A stretch of 18,923 nucleotides of DNA from an uncultured Synechococcaceae cyanobacterium (GTDB lineage: Bacteria; Cyanobacteriota; Cyanobacteriia; PCC-6307; Cyanobiaceae). The notes beneath the pieces were generated by a model. That model had not been told where the DNA came from. It ran no database searches and was given only the letters and a program-made list of their open reading frames with translations. A program made the position numbers and the translations under genes. The stretch covers positions 1 to 18,923 of the forward strand of contig CACBGC010000012.1 of the NCBI GenBank assembly GCA_902538695.1, read 5' to 3'. Shown piece by piece: positions 7,095 to 14,392 of this stretch (position 1 is its first letter; each line of letters starts with the position of its first letter).

Positions 7095-8383
7095 TTCAAT
7101 ACTTTTGATTTTTGATTATTAAAAGAATTATTACTTTTACCCTCTGCAATAAGGTATATCATGAAAAGCAAAATAACGGAACCAGCTATAAAAGGAGATT
7201 TAGGACCAAAACTATCATAAACCCTTCCTGCCATTGCAATTCCTAAAACCCCTCCAAGACTCTGTAGACCTTGAAGATTACTTAAAATTGATCCTTGTTT
7301 ATCAATGTCTAATTTCTTTGATATTAGTGCTCTTAAGGTGGGTGTAATTAATCCTGCCCCAACAGCTAAAAATGATACAGCTGAATAAATATTAATTGTC
7401 GCATTTTCTTTTGGAGCAGTTATTAAAAGAGCACATGCTACAAGAATGAAGCCTGATCCGATAAGTGTTAATCGCATTTCTCCAAATTGTTTTACAAGAG
7501 GTCCAATTAGTCCTCCCTGAACGATAATTGCAATTATTCCTACTACAACAAGAGTTCCACTTGATGCTTTTGTCGTCCAGTTTAAAGATTCTTGAAGGAA
7601 GAATATAAGTATATTGGTCAATCCAGTAAAGGCAATGAAGTAAATAAAAAAAGCTAATGATAATTTTTTAATCTTTTCTTCTTTGAAAACTGTAAATAGG
7701 TTTTTTAAAGGGTTTTTTATAAAAGGTTTTGATTTATTTGAGTCACTATTAGGCTTGGTTTCCGGTAAGTAAAAAAATACAAGGAGGAAATTTATTATTG
7801 GAATGATTGAGGCTATCAAAACTGGAATAATAAAATTATTATTTGTATTTTTGGCAAAAATAACAACAAAAATATTACCTAAGAAAAAACTTAAACCAAA
7901 AGCTACACCAATAAGTCCAAATGTTTTTGCTCTTTTTTCAGGGCTTGAAATATCTGCAAGAATTGTTGTTGCAGTAGCTGCAGTCCCCCCACTTAAACCG
8001 TCAATTAGTCTTGCTAAAAATAATAAAAATAAAGGGATAGAGGCTATTGAATTTGACCAATTAAATAGGACCGTAAAAGATAATATTGATATTCCTATGA
8101 CTGAACCAGTAATACAAAAAAGAGTGACAGGTCTTCTTCCATATCTATCGCTCATAAGTCCTATAAAAGGAGAAGCTGTAAATTGAGCTAATTGGTAAGT
8201 GCATGATAATAAACCATATGTACTTGCTTTAGAATCAAAAAGTAAAACAAAGGAGGGTAATATAGGTAGTAGTATGCTTTCACTTAAACGATCATTCAGA
8301 AGAGTGATAAAGGCACTAAGGAGAGTAAATTTTTTATTTGGTTTTAATAAACTTTCTTTCACAATATTTACCTTCATTACCAT
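7091..8383 (-). CDS. MFS transporter, DHA1 (TetA-like) type
   Basis: A 430-aa inner-membrane secondary transporter of the major facilitator superfamily with about 12 hydrophobic segments. Motif A in the first cytoplasmic loop is GLMSDRYGRRPV (75-86), and a motif-B-like stretch is ARLIDGLSGGTAAT (124-137). SPEKRAKTFGLIGVAFGL (147-164) fits the DHA1 drug:H+ antiporter group, which includes TetA. A longer cytoplasmic loop separates the two halves (about 208-238). The substrate cannot be read from sequence, and drug export is only the family default. The gene is translationally coupled to ppk (ATGA overlap, 7091-7094), so a link with phosphate or polyphosphate physiology is possible but speculative. 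A second in-frame ATG lies two codons in, at 8377. Its start region faces cobA across about 24 bp. Confidence 0.88.
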   Translation of the reverse strand: MVMKVNIVKESLLKPNKKFTLLSAFITLLNDRLSESILLPILPSFVLLFDSKASTYGLLSCTYQLAQFTASPFIGLMSDRYGRRPVTLFCITGSVIGISILSFTVLFNWSNSIASIPLFLLFLARLIDGLSGGTAATATTILADISSPEKRAKTFGLIGVAFGLSFFLGNIFVVIFAKNTNNNFIIPVLIASIIPIINFLLVFFYLPETKPNSDSNKSKPFIKNPLKNLFTVFKEEKIKKLSLAFFIYFIAFTGLTNILIFFLQESLNWTTKASSGTLVVVGIIAIIVQGGLIGPLVKQFGEMRLTLIGSGFILVACALLITAPKENATINIYSAVSFLAVGAGLITPTLRALISKKLDIDKQGSILSNLQGLQSLGGVLGIAMAGRVYDSFGPKSPFIAGSVILLFMIYLIAEGKSNNSFNNQKSKVLK

Positions 8384-8407
8384 TAACTTCTACTACCATA
8401 CTTGTTA

Positions 8408-9223
8408 ATGGAAATTATTGTGCCCGGTATTGTTTATTTAGTTGGAGCAGGTCCTGGTGACCCTGAGCTTCTAACTCTAAAAGCTTTACGCCTAATAAAA
8501 AATTGTGATGCATTAGTACACGATGCTTTGATCCCGGACGAAATAACAAAAGAGGCAGGAAAACATACAGAAATTTTCCATGTAGGTAAAAGAGCTGGAA
8601 AGTGTTCTGTACCTCAGAATGAAACTAATGCTCTTATTTTGAAATTGGCAAAAGAAGGCAAAAATGTTGTAAGGCTTAAAGGGGGAGACCCATTCGTTTT
8701 TTCTAGAGGTGGTGAAGAGGTATCGATTTTAGAAAAAAATGGAATTTCAGTTGAAATAGTTCCTGGTATTACTTCTGGAATAGCTGCCCCTACATATTTT
8801 GGTATTCCACTAACCCATAGAGATGCTGCGAGTTCCGTAACTTTCGTCACTGGACATGAGCGTGTAGATAAGAAAAAAAAGACAGTAAATTGGAGAGATT
8901 TAGCTAAATCATCAGATAGCTTAGTAATTTTTATGGGTATAAAAAATATTGAATTTATTGTGGAAGAATTAATTCTAGGTGGTTTAGATAAGAGTACTAA
9001 ATGCGCTGTTATTCAAGAAGCTACTTTAAAAAATCAAAAATGTTTGATAGAGAAATTAGATAATCTTCCAGATAAAATCAAAGATAAAGAATTTTTAGCT
9101 CCATCAATTATCATTATTGGAAAAATTGTTGAATTTAAGGTTAATAACAATATAACTAAAGTATCTGATGTCTATTTACCAGATATTAATAAAGTTCAAC
9201 TATATAATAAATCCCAAAAGTAA
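8408..9223 (+). CDS. cobA: Uroporphyrinogen-III C-methyltransferase
   Basis: Adds two SAM-derived methyl groups to uroporphyrinogen III to give precorrin-2, the branch point to siroheme (nitrite/sulfite reductase) and cobalamin. It is a stand-alone SUMT of 271 aa without the CysG dehydrogenase/ferrochelatase half. Hallmarks from the N-terminus are VYLVGAGPGDPELLTLKAL, LVHDALI, VGKRAGK, VRLKGGDPFVFSRGGEE, VPGITSGIAAPTYFGIPLTH and the late FVTGHE. I chose ATG at 8408. An in-frame TTG (8402) lies two codons upstream and a GTG at 8420 is also possible. No SD is visible for any of them. The upstream neighbour is the divergent MFS gene. The last 28 bp are also the end of the convergent pabC. Confidence 0.95.
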   Translation: MEIIVPGIVYLVGAGPGDPELLTLKALRLIKNCDALVHDALIPDEITKEAGKHTEIFHVGKRAGKCSVPQNETNALILKLAKEGKNVVRLKGGDPFVFSRGGEEVSILEKNGISVEIVPGITSGIAAPTYFGIPLTHRDAASSVTFVTGHERVDKKKKTVNWRDLAKSSDSLVIFMGIKNIEFIVEELILGGLDKSTKCAVIQEATLKNQKCLIEKLDNLPDKIKDKEFLAPSIIIIGKIVEFKVNNNITKVSDVYLPDINKVQLYNKSQK

Positions 9224-10023
9224 ATTGGATCGAATTTAGGTTTAAGCTTTAAATCATCAACTTGATAAATTTGTCTGCAAGATAAGCTATTAATTGCAAC
9301 TATTATGTCATCATTTTGAAATTCTGGAGGAATTAATTCTTCTTTAACAATTTTCAATTTTAAAGCTTGAGAAACCATAATCCCCTCTAGACAGCCGCTC
9401 TTTTTTCTAGGAGTTATCCATTGATTATTTCTTTTAATTAGAAGATTAAATGTACTTCCACAACAAAGTTCACCTGAGGTATTCAAAAGGATAGAATCAT
9501 CAAATGATTTTTCATTAGCTTCTGTCAAAACTTGTATTGCCTGATTATATGAAAATGTTTTGCATTTACTTATAAGACTGAATTCATTTATTTTTTCCGT
9601 TTGACTAATGCAAACGTTTATCGGATTAAAATTTGGTTTGATTCTATAAAACTCAAGCCATAAATTGTCCAAATTTTTTGTTTCTAAAGTGCTATCAATT
9701 CTTAGTGTTCGACCTTCATTAGTTCCTCGACTATAGTTTATTCTTACTGAAGCAAATTGATCATTTTTAAGCGATAACTTTTTAATTCCATCGTGAATAA
9801 GTTGTCTCAAAGTTAATTTATTTATTTTGAGGTTAATATTTAAAATCTTGCTACTTTTTTCTAATCTTTTCAGATGTTCATCAAAAAGAATAGGTTTGTT
9901 TTCTTTTATCAAAATGGTTTCAAATATACCATCTGCAAATTTTAATCCTCTATTATTAGCAGCAATAAATATTCTATCAATATCCAACCATTGATCCTTG
10001 TACCAGCCTAATGTTTCAATCAT
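9196..10023 (-). CDS. pabC: PabC-like aminodeoxychorismate lyase (class IV PLP aminotransferase fold)
   Basis: A 275-aa fold-type IV PLP enzyme. It starts with the ATGA overlap (10020-10023) at the end of pabB, so the likely job is releasing pyruvate from 4-amino-4-deoxychorismate to give p-aminobenzoate for folate. Visible are RGLKFADGIFETI (25-37) and the probable PLP lysine Lys155 in SKCKTFSYNQA. A later TSGELCCGSTFNLL (182-195) corresponds to the xGxVxEGxxxNL block of the family, and GCLEGIM is at 210-216. In that block the usual Glu, which contacts the pyridine nitrogen of PLP, aligns with Cys188 (codon 9460-9462). Activity should therefore be considered uncertain. Alternatives are a branched-chain or D-amino-acid aminotransferase, but the pabB neighbour favours PabC. 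Its stop lies inside the end of cobA on the other strand. Confidence 0.8.
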   Translation of the reverse strand: MIETLGWYKDQWLDIDRIFIAANNRGLKFADGIFETILIKENKPILFDEHLKRLEKSSKILNINLKINKLTLRQLIHDGIKKLSLKNDQFASVRINYSRGTNEGRTLRIDSTLETKNLDNLWLEFYRIKPNFNPINVCISQTEKINEFSLISKCKTFSYNQAIQVLTEANEKSFDDSILLNTSGELCCGSTFNLLIKRNNQWITPRKKSGCLEGIMVSQALKLKIVKEELIPPEFQNDDIIVAINSLSCRQIYQVDDLKLKPKFDPIYFWDLLYS

Positions 10024-11333
10024 TTTAGTGAATCAATTAATGGTAAAAGTTTCCACTTTAGTTCATCAGTTTCCTCCTCCGGGTCTGAGTCAATAACTAT
10101 TCCGCAACCAGCATATATATTGATTTTTTTGTCTTTAATTAAAAATGATCTTATTAGTATATTGCTGTCAAACTCTCCATTCCAGTCAAGCTTCAAAAAT
10201 GAGCCACAGTATGGTCCGCGTTCACATTTTTCTAATTCAAAAAGTCTCTGGCATGATCTTAATTTAGGTGCTCCAGTTATAGAGCCCCCAGGCCAACAAG
10301 CTTTTAGTAAATCAATCCAGTTCGTGTCTTTTTTTAATTTGCCTCTGATTACTGAAGTTAGATGATGAACTTTTAAGAAACTTTCAAGTTTTAATATTTC
10401 TGGCACCATAATACTTCCTGTTTCGCAAACTTTACTTAGATCATTTCTTATTAGGTCAACAATCATAATATTTTCGGCTCTATCTTTCTCGTTAGTTATT
10501 AAATCGATAGCATTAAGGGCGTCTTGATTTAAATCTTTATCTCTGGATCTAGTTCCTTTGATAGGTCTTGATTCTACAAAATTTTTATTATCTATTTTTA
10601 AAAATCTTTCTGGCGAGGTAGATAATACAGCCTCTTTATAATTATTATTTATTATTATTCCTCCAAAGGGAGCTCTTAATTTCCTTCTTATTTTCAAATA
10701 AATATCTAGAGGATTATAGTTTTTGGAAGATTCAATTTCGCATTTAGTTGTTAGGTTTGCTTGAAATATATCTCCTAAGGAAATTAATTTTTTCAATTTT
10801 AAAATATTTTTCTGAAATTTTTCAGCCATTTCGTCCAAATTTATTTTTGAAAAATCAAAATTCAACTTTGTTTTAATAATATTTTCTTCTTCGATATTTT
10901 TTATATTGTTGATTATGTTTTTATAATTCATCAGTTCAGATGAGTTTGTGCCTTCGATAATTATTTCTTTTTTTATTAGATTACATTTAATGATTGGATC
11001 ATATGATGCAATCCATAAAGTTGCCATATTAGATTTTTCCCATGGGTTTTTTGGTTCTATGTAAGCTCCAGCTTCATAACTTAACCATCCGATCCAAAAT
11101 CCTTTTTCAATATTTCTTAAATTGTTAAATGGATTATTAGTTTTGTCTAATTTATTGATATCTCTTGATTGGATAATTTTTTTTGGTTTAATTCCTATTA
11201 TTGACCATTCCCCATTTTCTTTGCCATCGCTGTCTAGCCAAGCTAATCCTTTATCTCCAAATTTTTTTGTTAGATGATGCGTAATCAGTGCTGGATCTAT
11301 CCATTTTTCTAGAATTATTTTTTTTATTTTCAT
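10020..11333 (-). CDS. pabB: Aminodeoxychorismate synthase component I
   Basis: Aminates chorismate with ammonia from a glutaminase partner (PabA/TrpG, not in this window) to give 4-amino-4-deoxychorismate, the precursor of p-aminobenzoate. The 437-aa length fits the chorismate-utilising family. Motifs include GDIFQANLT (187-195), SPERF (240-244), PIKGT (257-261), RAENIMIVDLIRNDL (285-299), PGGSITGAPK (348-357) and AGCGIV (408-413). Lys259 in PIKGT is the key discriminator: anthranilate synthase TrpE has PIAGT, while PabB uses this Lys. The gene begins with an ATGA overlap with the queC stop (11330-11333) and ends with another into pabC. This is the arrangement expected of a translationally coupled p-aminobenzoate pair. 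Confidence 0.93.
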   Translation of the reverse strand: MKIKKIILEKWIDPALITHHLTKKFGDKGLAWLDSDGKENGEWSIIGIKPKKIIQSRDINKLDKTNNPFNNLRNIEKGFWIGWLSYEAGAYIEPKNPWEKSNMATLWIASYDPIIKCNLIKKEIIIEGTNSSELMNYKNIINNIKNIEEENIIKTKLNFDFSKINLDEMAEKFQKNILKLKKLISLGDIFQANLTTKCEIESSKNYNPLDIYLKIRRKLRAPFGGIIINNNYKEAVLSTSPERFLKIDNKNFVESRPIKGTRSRDKDLNQDALNAIDLITNEKDRAENIMIVDLIRNDLSKVCETGSIMVPEILKLESFLKVHHLTSVIRGKLKKDTNWIDLLKACWPGGSITGAPKLRSCQRLFELEKCERGPYCGSFLKLDWNGEFDSNILIRSFLIKDKKINIYAGCGIVIDSDPEEETDELKWKLLPLIDSLK

Positions 11334-12004
11334 TTTTTATTATTTTTATTAAGCCATTTTTCATAAGCAGCATTTCTAATTCTGCAGCTATCACACTTAC
11401 CGCATGGTTTTGAATTACCCGAATAACAACTCCATGTTTTATCTAAAGGGACATGATTATCAAAAGCTAATTTAATAATTTCCTCTTTATTTAAATCTAA
11501 TAGTGGTGTCCAAAGTTTTATTGGATTATTTTCTCTTCCTCTTTTATTGGCTAAATCTGCTAACTCTTGAAATTTTTTAATGTAGTCAGGTCTGCAATCT
11601 GGATAACCAGAATAATCTAGTGCATTAACTCCTAATCCTATAAAATCAGCATCTATTGCTTCGGCATAACTTAGTGCAACGGAAATAAATATAGTATTTC
11701 TCCCAGGAACATAAGTATTAGGAATTTTATTAGTTTGTACTCCTTCTATTGGAATATTTTTTTGAGTATCAGTTAATGACGAGCCTCCCCATAAAGATAA
11801 GTCAAGCTTAATGATTTTAAATTCGTCGATATCAAAGTGTTTTGCAATTATGGATGCAGAATTTAATTCTTTTTTGTGACGTTGACCGTAGTCAAATGAA
11901 AGGCCAAAAATTTTAGCTCCGGATTTTTTGGCGATACCAGTAACTGTAGAAGAATCTAAACCTCCAGATAATAAAACTACTATTGATTTATTTTTAAGAG
12001 TCAT
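11330..12004 (-). CDS. queC: 7-cyano-7-deazaguanine (preQ0) synthase
   Basis: Converts 7-carboxy-7-deazaguanine to preQ0 using ATP and ammonia, the last step before queuosine-specific reactions. At 224 aa it is normal in length. The PP-loop ATP site is SGGLDS (13-18). Next come FDYGQRH (38-43 region), YVPGRN (98-103), DYSGYPDCRPDY (130-141) and the C-terminal zinc knuckle with Cys193, Cys201, Cys204 and Cys207 in CYSGNSKPCGKCDSC. The gene starts 6 nt after the queE stop and overlaps the pabB start by 4 bp. QueD and QueF are not in the window. Confidence 0.97.
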   Translation of the reverse strand: MTLKNKSIVVLLSGGLDSSTVTGIAKKSGAKIFGLSFDYGQRHKKELNSASIIAKHFDIDEFKIIKLDLSLWGGSSLTDTQKNIPIEGVQTNKIPNTYVPGRNTIFISVALSYAEAIDADFIGLGVNALDYSGYPDCRPDYIKKFQELADLANKRGRENNPIKLWTPLLDLNKEEIIKLAFDNHVPLDKTWSCYSGNSKPCGKCDSCRIRNAAYEKWLNKNNKK

Positions 12005-12010
12005 ATGATT

Positions 12011-12688
12011 TCAATTAATTTTTAAGTATTTGTGAGTTTGAAGGCTCAATTTCCAATCGGGGTTATTTTTTACGAAATCAATAGCAAGAGAAAAACCATT
12101 CGCATTGTTCCATGCTGGCTGTAAATAAAAAATTTTATCTTCTTTTTTTAAGCCATCTTCGCTTTTAGAGAGTTGATATTGTCTTAAAGTTTCTTTTTTT
12201 ATTTGAATAGCAAATTCAATATCTTCTATTTCATTTATGATTATTTTGATCTCATTACAGTTTTTTAAAAAATAATTTTTTGGAGGTGAGTGTCTTTTAG
12301 GAGATAAAGTAATCCAGTCATAGCTTCCTGATATTGAATTAACTCCACTTGTCTCAATATGAATCTTCATTGGCTTTTGTTCTTCTCCCATTGTCATTTT
12401 TTTTATAGCTTTGCAAAAATTATCCAAGTTATGTTGTAAAGGTTCTCCACCTGTAATAACGCAAAAAGATGCTCCTTTTTTTCTGGCAATTTTTATGCGA
12501 TCTATTATTTTTTCAATTGATATAGAAGGGTGTTTTTTCTCGTCCCATGAATTCTTGGTATCGCACCACGAACATCCAACTTTGCATCCGGCTAATCTTA
12601 CAAAAAAAGCACTTTTTCCAGCGTGATAACCTTCACCTTGTAATGAATGAAATTGTTCGACTAAGGGTAAAAAATTTGTCATTTTCAT
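12011..12688 (-). CDS. queE: 7-carboxy-7-deazaguanine synthase (radical SAM)
   Basis: A radical SAM enzyme that contracts 6-carboxy-tetrahydropterin to 7-carboxy-7-deazaguanine, the step before QueC. The 225-aa protein begins with the family block FHSLQGEG (13-20). The [4Fe-4S] ligands are CKVGCSWC (Cys35, Cys39, Cys42; CxxxCxxC), followed by DTKNSWD. TGGEP (79-83) binds SAM, and ETSG (112-115), LSPK (128-131) and LQTHK (216-220) complete the QueE pattern. The start at 12688 lies 18 nt after the pyrG stop. An ATG two codons later (12682) is possible. Being next to queC is strong context support. Confidence 0.96.
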   Translation of the reverse strand: MKMTNFLPLVEQFHSLQGEGYHAGKSAFFVRLAGCKVGCSWCDTKNSWDEKKHPSISIEKIIDRIKIARKKGASFCVITGGEPLQHNLDNFCKAIKKMTMGEEQKPMKIHIETSGVNSISGSYDWITLSPKRHSPPKNYFLKNCNEIKIIINEIEDIEFAIQIKKETLRQYQLSKSEDGLKKEDKIFYLQPAWNNANGFSLAIDFVKNNPDWKLSLQTHKYLKIN

Positions 12689-12706
12689 TCAAAAAAATAA
12701 AGAATA

Positions 12707-14317
12707 TTAATTTGATTGAGTTAACTTATCTTGAGAGGCTTTTATTAATCCTTTAAATAAAGGATGAGGTTTGCCAGGTCTTGATAAAAACTCAGGATGA
12801 TATTGACAGGCTAAGAAGTATGGATGATTTTCTAACTCAATTAACTCAACTAATCTGCCATCTGGTGATGTACCACTAATTTTGTATCCAGAATCTAAAA
12901 AACTTTGTTTGTAGTAATTATTAAATTCGTATCTATGCCTATGTCTCTCATAAATAACATCCTCATCATATAAGTTTTTTCCAGTTGTATTTTTTGTCAG
13001 TCTACATGGATAAACTCCAAGTCTCATTGTCCCACCTAAATCAACTACATCTTCCTGTTCTGGTAATAAATGTATCACTGGATTTGGAGTTTTTGGGTCT
13101 AGTTCTGAACTAGATGCATCTGGAAGATTAGCTACATTCCTGGCCCATTCTATAACTGCACATTGCATGCCAAGGCACAAACCTAAAAAGGGAATTTTAT
13201 TTTCTCTTGCAAATTTTATAGCCGAAATTTTTCCATTTACTCCTCTATTGCCAAATCCCCCAGGTACGACAATTGCATCAACTTCATTTAAGTAAGTTTC
13301 TGCTGAATTTTTTTCTATCATTTCAGCACTTACCCAATGTAAATCTAATAAAGCCCTTTGTTCAATGCATGCATGTCTTAAAGCTTCAACAACGGATAAA
13401 TATGCATCTCCAAGTTCAATATATTTGCCTACAAGTGCAACTTTTATTGGATCTCCAGGATTTCTTAGGTTGTGTATTAGTTGCTCCCAATTTTTCAAAT
13501 CACATTTTTTATCTTCAAGGTCTAAATACTTCAAGGTTTCTTTGCATAAACCTTCTTTTTTTAAAGAAAGTGGTACAGAATATATACTGTCTGCGTCTAA
13601 AGCTTCAATTACAGAGTTGATATTGACACCGCAAAAACCACTAAGCTTTTTTTTAAGAGCTTCATTGATAGATTTATCACTTCGGCATACAAGTAAATCT
13701 GGCTGAATCCCAATTGATCTTAATTCTTTCACTGAATGTTGTGTTGGTTTAGTTTTTATTTCGCCAGAGGTTTTGATGTAAGGAAGTAATGTTACGTGTA
13801 TGTATGCAACATCGTTCCTATTGACATCATTTTTGAATTCTCTTATTGCCTCTAAAAAAGGTAGAGATTCAATATCACCAACTGTTCCACCAATTTCAGT
13901 AATAATAATATCTGCATTGCTGTTAGCGGCTACTCTATGAATCCTTTCTCTAATTTCTCCCGTTATGTGAGGTATTACTTGCACAGTTCCACCTTTATAA
14001 TTGCCTCTTCTTTCTTTATTAATAACTGCTTGATAAATAGATCCCGTAGTCACACTATTTAACCTAGTCATTGCAGTATCAGTAAATCTTTCATAGTGAC
14101 CTAAATCTAGATCGGTTTCAGCCCCATCTTCGGTTACAAATACTTCTCCATGTTGAAAAGGGCTCATTGTTCCTGGATCAACATTTAGATATGGATCTAG
14201 TTTTAATATTGAAACACTATATCCTCTAGATTTTAATAATCTTCCTAAGCTTGCAGCTACAATCCCTTTACCAATGCTAGAAACTACTCCTCCGGTGACA
14301 AATACAAATTTTGACAT
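12707..14317 (-). CDS. pyrG: CTP synthase
   Basis: Makes CTP from UTP, ATP and glutamine, the last step of pyrimidine nucleotide synthesis. The 536-aa protein has the amidoligase domain first (KFVFVTGGVVSSIGKGI at 3-19, then LDPYLNVDPGTMSPFQHGEV and the EIGGTVGDIES block). A class I glutamine amidotransferase domain follows, with GGFGNRG, the nucleophile Cys381 in GLCLGMQ, and His507/Glu509 in YHPEF. These match E. coli Cys379/His515/Glu517. An AAGGAGG (14341-14347) lies 23 nt before the ATG, too far for normal initiation. In-frame upstream extension is blocked by a TAA at 14327-14329. The gene sits between aspS (75 bp upstream) and queE. Confidence 0.98.
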   Translation of the reverse strand: MSKFVFVTGGVVSSIGKGIVAASLGRLLKSRGYSVSILKLDPYLNVDPGTMSPFQHGEVFVTEDGAETDLDLGHYERFTDTAMTRLNSVTTGSIYQAVINKERRGNYKGGTVQVIPHITGEIRERIHRVAANSNADIIITEIGGTVGDIESLPFLEAIREFKNDVNRNDVAYIHVTLLPYIKTSGEIKTKPTQHSVKELRSIGIQPDLLVCRSDKSINEALKKKLSGFCGVNINSVIEALDADSIYSVPLSLKKEGLCKETLKYLDLEDKKCDLKNWEQLIHNLRNPGDPIKVALVGKYIELGDAYLSVVEALRHACIEQRALLDLHWVSAEMIEKNSAETYLNEVDAIVVPGGFGNRGVNGKISAIKFARENKIPFLGLCLGMQCAVIEWARNVANLPDASSSELDPKTPNPVIHLLPEQEDVVDLGGTMRLGVYPCRLTKNTTGKNLYDEDVIYERHRHRYEFNNYYKQSFLDSGYKISGTSPDGRLVELIELENHPYFLACQYHPEFLSRPGKPHPLFKGLIKASQDKLTQSN

Positions 14318-14392
14318 TAAATATTTTTAATTAAGCACAGCCTCCTTATATTTTATTTAAACAAAAAACTTTTAGAACATCCATATATATTC
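14318..14392 (-). promoter_or_regulatory. aspS-pyrG intergenic region with displaced SD-like site
   Basis: This 75-bp AT-rich gap is the pyrG leader if pyrG has its own promoter. It carries AAGGAGG (14341-14347) 23 nt upstream of the pyrG ATG. Two bases after it a four-codon frame GTG CTT AAT TAA (14338 down to 14327) begins, too close for normal SD use. I did not find a clear promoter or terminator here. Confidence 0.35.

Noticed and set aside
7803..8186. Plus-strand 127-codon frame opposite the MFS transporter
   Set aside because: It is a Lys/Ile-rich shadow of the transporter coding sequence with no recognisable domain or SD.
10020..11333. Anthranilate synthase component I (trpE)
   Set aside because: The PIKGT motif with Lys259, and the coupling to a PabC-like gene, point to aminodeoxychorismate synthase instead.
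13273..13706. Two overlapping plus-strand open frames of about 115 codons opposite pyrG
   Set aside because: They lie fully antisense to a clearly conserved CTP synthase, show low-complexity translations and resemble no family. Opposite-strand openness is expected from the codon use of the real gene.
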